DNA of 64,000 nucleotides, taken from NCBI GenBank assembly GCA_027627225.1, contig CM051029.1, positions 2,288,078-2,352,077 on the forward strand. The letters are read 5' to 3'. Positions within the stretch are counted from its first letter, which is position 1. Every line of letters starts with the position of its first letter. Below, one piece after another: positions 61,000 to 64,000 of this stretch. The position numbers and the translations under genes are program-made. Below the pieces are notes generated by a model that saw only the letters and a list, made by a program, of their open reading frames with translations, had not been told where the DNA came from and made no database searches. Origin of the DNA: Congeria kusceri (Eukaryota > Mollusca > Bivalvia > Myida > Dreissenidae).

Positions 61000-62700
61000 T
61001 CTGGTTCCGGGGTTGTGCTAAGATAGTACGCCTGTGACAATCCAATGCATAAAGGACGAGATGGTTTGTGTGCAGTAATGCAAGTTTACAAAAATGTGTT
61101 CATCCAGAAGCCACACGGCCTCTGTAAAGCAAATGTATGTTAGATTACAAAAAAAGTCATTTCATAGTGCGCGACATGTTTATGTTAAAACAGTGGAGAC
61201 CGCAAGTCGAATGTATTTCGGACATAACAGTTCAGATTGGAATTCGGTTCAATACTGTTTATGTCTGAATTAAATAGATATTCACTACATTGTGAAAAAA
61301 TATTATGTAAAAAGCTTGAAATGTATTTACTTAATATAATATCACACGTTTATTTAAGTATTCACGTTTTGTGAGAGTACCATGCAATATCCTAACACAA
61401 AAATTCATGCTATATTTTTAAAGTCGATCCATACAAATGCATACATCTGCTTGTGTCCTCTTTCAGCTAATTTCTCTATATAAAATTTAAAATATTTATA
61501 TAAAGCTAGATTGGCGGACAAGAATCGCAGTTGAATAATCATGTGTTTAATTGCCACAAATCGAATGAAATGCAGTTAAAATAGCATTATTTATGAAAAT
61601 AAAATTATTTATTCAAATAATGAAGTCCCAATATTTACTTTTTAGCATTAATTCACATTGTGGTATAACCAAGAAAATAATGTTTATATTACTCAACTGT
61701 ATTGGGAATGTTTTTACTAGTTACTATAAGAAATTATTTGAATGATATATTTTGTTGCATTTGCTTGCATTTTTTAAAGTGACATGTATTTTAAAGTAAA
61801 ACAGATATGCATTTCAATCAATAGACATTCAGTATTAGTCACTTGCTTTTACATGTTTAGAATTTTAGTAGACAATGACCTAATTTTACATTTGGCAATA
61901 CTGGTTTTATACTAATACATGTATAATACACATCTTTGGTTTAAATATATGTATAAAACTTGTAAAATAACTATGCACTTTCTTATTGAAATATATGTGT
62001 TGATTTTGTTTACTAATGTTCAAGTAGATTATTGAGGAGACTTCATTTTCAAGCAGCTTGCACTAAACTTGTCCCAAATGTGAAAACTGTAATTGAGAAG
62101 TTTATCCTGAATATATTCCTAACTTATGATCAATTGTGCTCATATTTTGCCAATATTTTTTTATATATAGGAACAAAATAAGAGGGTAAGTAGATCATAT
62201 TTCAAAAGTTTAAAAATAAGCTTCGCCCTACCTCTGATCCAAGTATGGCAGTTGTCAGTTACTGGCATAAGTTTGTGCACAAAAGTACTGGTAAACCGCT
62301 TAGATCGGCTAAGCTTGCGCAGGAAAAGTGTGAGTCGGTTAATTGACCGTCGTGATATGACCAAAATACTATTAAAAACGGTGAACAAACCAGTTTACAT
62401 GGGCATGTATTTAACAGATAAATGGTAACGTTATCAATCGTGTAAACCGATATAACACGCCAGCATGGAGTCACGTTGTCAACAAGTAAATGTTTTGCGA
62501 TGAATGTAAGTAAGGTAGGGATTGGGAAGGTATATCATGTTTACAATTGGAGTGAATAAAACAACAACAACACTAGTTAGAGCTGCCAACAAGATTGCGC
62601 GAAGTCAGTGTCCGCTCTATGTAGTCACTCTTAATTTAGGGTTGTATTTGTTTGGTAAACCATGGTAAGAAGGTAAGAATGATTTTGCCTATTGGCGGCT
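61000..62700. other. Noncoding, AT-rich
   Basis: No supported gene or repeat. Minus-strand frames at 62161-62474 lack any recognisable motif. Confidence 0.4.
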
Positions 62701-62704
62701 GTTA

Positions 62705-63615
62705 CTTGAGTTAGACGGAATGTGACGTGATCACAGTGTATCAGCGTACAGTGAGTTAGATGGAATGTGACGTGATCACAGTGTATACGCGTACAGTGAG
62801 TTAGATGGAATGTGACGTGATCACAGTGTATCAGCGTACAGTGAGTTAGATGGAATGTGACGTGATCACAGTGTATCAGCGTACTGTGAGTTAGATGGAA
62901 TGTGACGTGATCACAGTGTATCCGCGTACTGTGAGTTAGATGGAATGTGACGTGATCAGAGTGTATCAGCGTACAGTGAGTTAGATGGAATGTGACGTGA
63001 TCACAGTGTATCAGCGTACTGTGAGTTAGATGGAATGTGACGTGATCACAGTGTATCAGCGTACAGTGAGTTAGATGGAATGTGACGTGATCACAGTGTA
63101 TCAGCGTACTGTGAGTTAAATGGAATGTGACGTGATCACAGTGTATCAGCGTGGTGTGAGTTAGATGGAATGTGACGTGATCACAGTGTATCCGCGTACA
63201 GTGAGTTAGATGGAATGTGACGTGATCAGAGTGTATAAGCGTACAGTGAGTTAGACGGAATGTGACGTGATCACAGTGTATAAGCGTACAGTGAGTTAGA
63301 TGGAATGTGACGTGATCACAGTGTATAAGCGTACAGTGAGTTAGATGGAATGTGACGTGATCACAGTGTATCAGCGTACAGTGAGTTAGATGGAATGTGA
63401 CGTGATCACAGTGTATAAGCGTACAGTGAGTTAGATGGAATGTGACGTGATCACAGTGTATAAGCGTACAGTGAGTTAGACGGAATGTGACGTGATCACA
63501 GTGTATCAGCGTACAGTGAGTTAGACGGAATGTGACGTGATCACAGTGTATAAGCGTACAGTGAGTTAGATGGAATGTGACGTGATCACAGTTTATCAGC
63601 GTACAGTGAATTAAA
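62705..63615. repeat. 45-bp satellite, about 20 copies
   Basis: The unit combines 'GTGAGTTAGATGGAATG' and 'TGACGTGATCACAGTGTATC' with 'AGCGTACA'. It is highly uniform: most copies differ at 0-3 sites (TCAGC/TAAGC/TCCGC; ACA/ACT). Every copy contains TGACGTGATCA, that is an ATF-like half site next to the palindrome TGATCA. Such uniformity implies recent expansion or active homogenisation. Confidence 0.95.
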
Positions 63616-64000
63616 CCGGAAGTTGGTGATCTGTACGCCGATGATCAGTTATTTGCAAACAGCAGGAAACGCATTAAGTGACTCAAATATTTAATTTTAT
63701 ATTTTACTTCACAGCAGAATATAAATAAAAATAAGTTTTCCGAACATATTGACATATAATGACATTACGTACATATACTCTGTCGGTTATGCCTAGTATT
63801 TAACGATAACTTGTTTAAGCAGACATGCTCACTTAGTGTTTCGATTTTTTTAAAACAAATACTAAGTTTGTTGCCGTATATTTCGAGTTTCAGAACGTTT
63901 GTTTAGAAAGAAATATCCAGAACAACGTTCAGTCAACACTCAGCGATGTACAACTTACAAACAAATTTCATAGACTGGTATTATATTGGTGTGGATATTT
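63616..64000. other. Window end, no clear feature
   Basis: An open stretch after TTTCAG at 63893 reads NVCLERNIQNNVQSTLSDVQ on the plus strand, which might be an exon continuing beyond the window. No domain was recognised. Confidence 0.2.

Noticed and set aside
62705..63615. CRISPR or origin iteron array
   Set aside because: Continuous 45-bp satellite without spacers, in animal DNA.

Overview
This is animal nuclear DNA. It is AT-rich, the genes are split by GT-AG introns, most introns in the receptor ectodomains are phase 1, and the rest is dominated by transposon debris and satellites. Repeat families such as the 'GTGAGC...GGCCCTCTTGTTT' element, the 'GGACGGACGGAC' element and hAT-like 'CAGGGCCTTCCCCAGG' ends, together with expanded Ig/PTP receptors and KMT5A-like SET genes, suggest a bivalve mollusc. 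The species cannot be named from the sequence.

Layout. (1) 84-4402, plus strand: the 3' part of a receptor-type tyrosine-phosphatase-like gene (Ig, Ig-like, FN3, transmembrane, long tail, start of a PTP domain). It has a 1-nt deletion in the FN3 exon and its PTP domain stops after two or three exons. (2) 5.1-12.9 kb: a truncated LINE on the minus strand, then a nearly complete LINE (endonuclease and reverse transcriptase) nested between inverted ends of a DNA-transposon-like unit. (3) 13-16.2 kb: foldback and MITE elements. (4) 16690-31346, plus strand: a decayed gene joining a KMT5A-like SET domain, a coding minisatellite and a tyrosine-recombinase-like (Crypton-like) domain, with introns full of repeats. 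(5) 31-40 kb: mostly noncoding, with MITEs, microsatellites, a possible Cys-rich micro-ORF and a possible minus-strand Ig-like/transmembrane gene at 36854-37618. (6) 40324-53093, plus strand: an intact 13-exon receptor gene of 808 codons (signal peptide, five Ig-like domains, FN3, transmembrane, tyrosine-rich tail). Its 7.7-kb second intron holds a MITE, a DDE-transposase-like pseudogene, a Penelope-like element and a hammerhead-ribozyme-like motif. (7) 56010-56085: a signal-peptide exon that probably starts a third receptor paralogue. (8) 56-64 kb: noncoding, with microsatellites and a 20-copy 45-bp satellite.

How it fits together. Genes at 84-4402 and 40324-53093 are tandem paralogues. Seven matching exons have the same lengths, apart from the single lost base in the first copy. 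Past a shared 'GTY(E/Q)NI' exon the tails differ. The first copy leads into a phosphatase domain. The second ends in a tail with an ITAM-spaced pair (YETL-x7-YATL) and a terminal YVNM. This looks like an activating/phosphatase pair of membrane receptors with a common ectodomain, made by tandem duplication and 3' exon exchange, with the phosphatase copy now decaying. All functional statements are inferences from sequence patterns read by eye.
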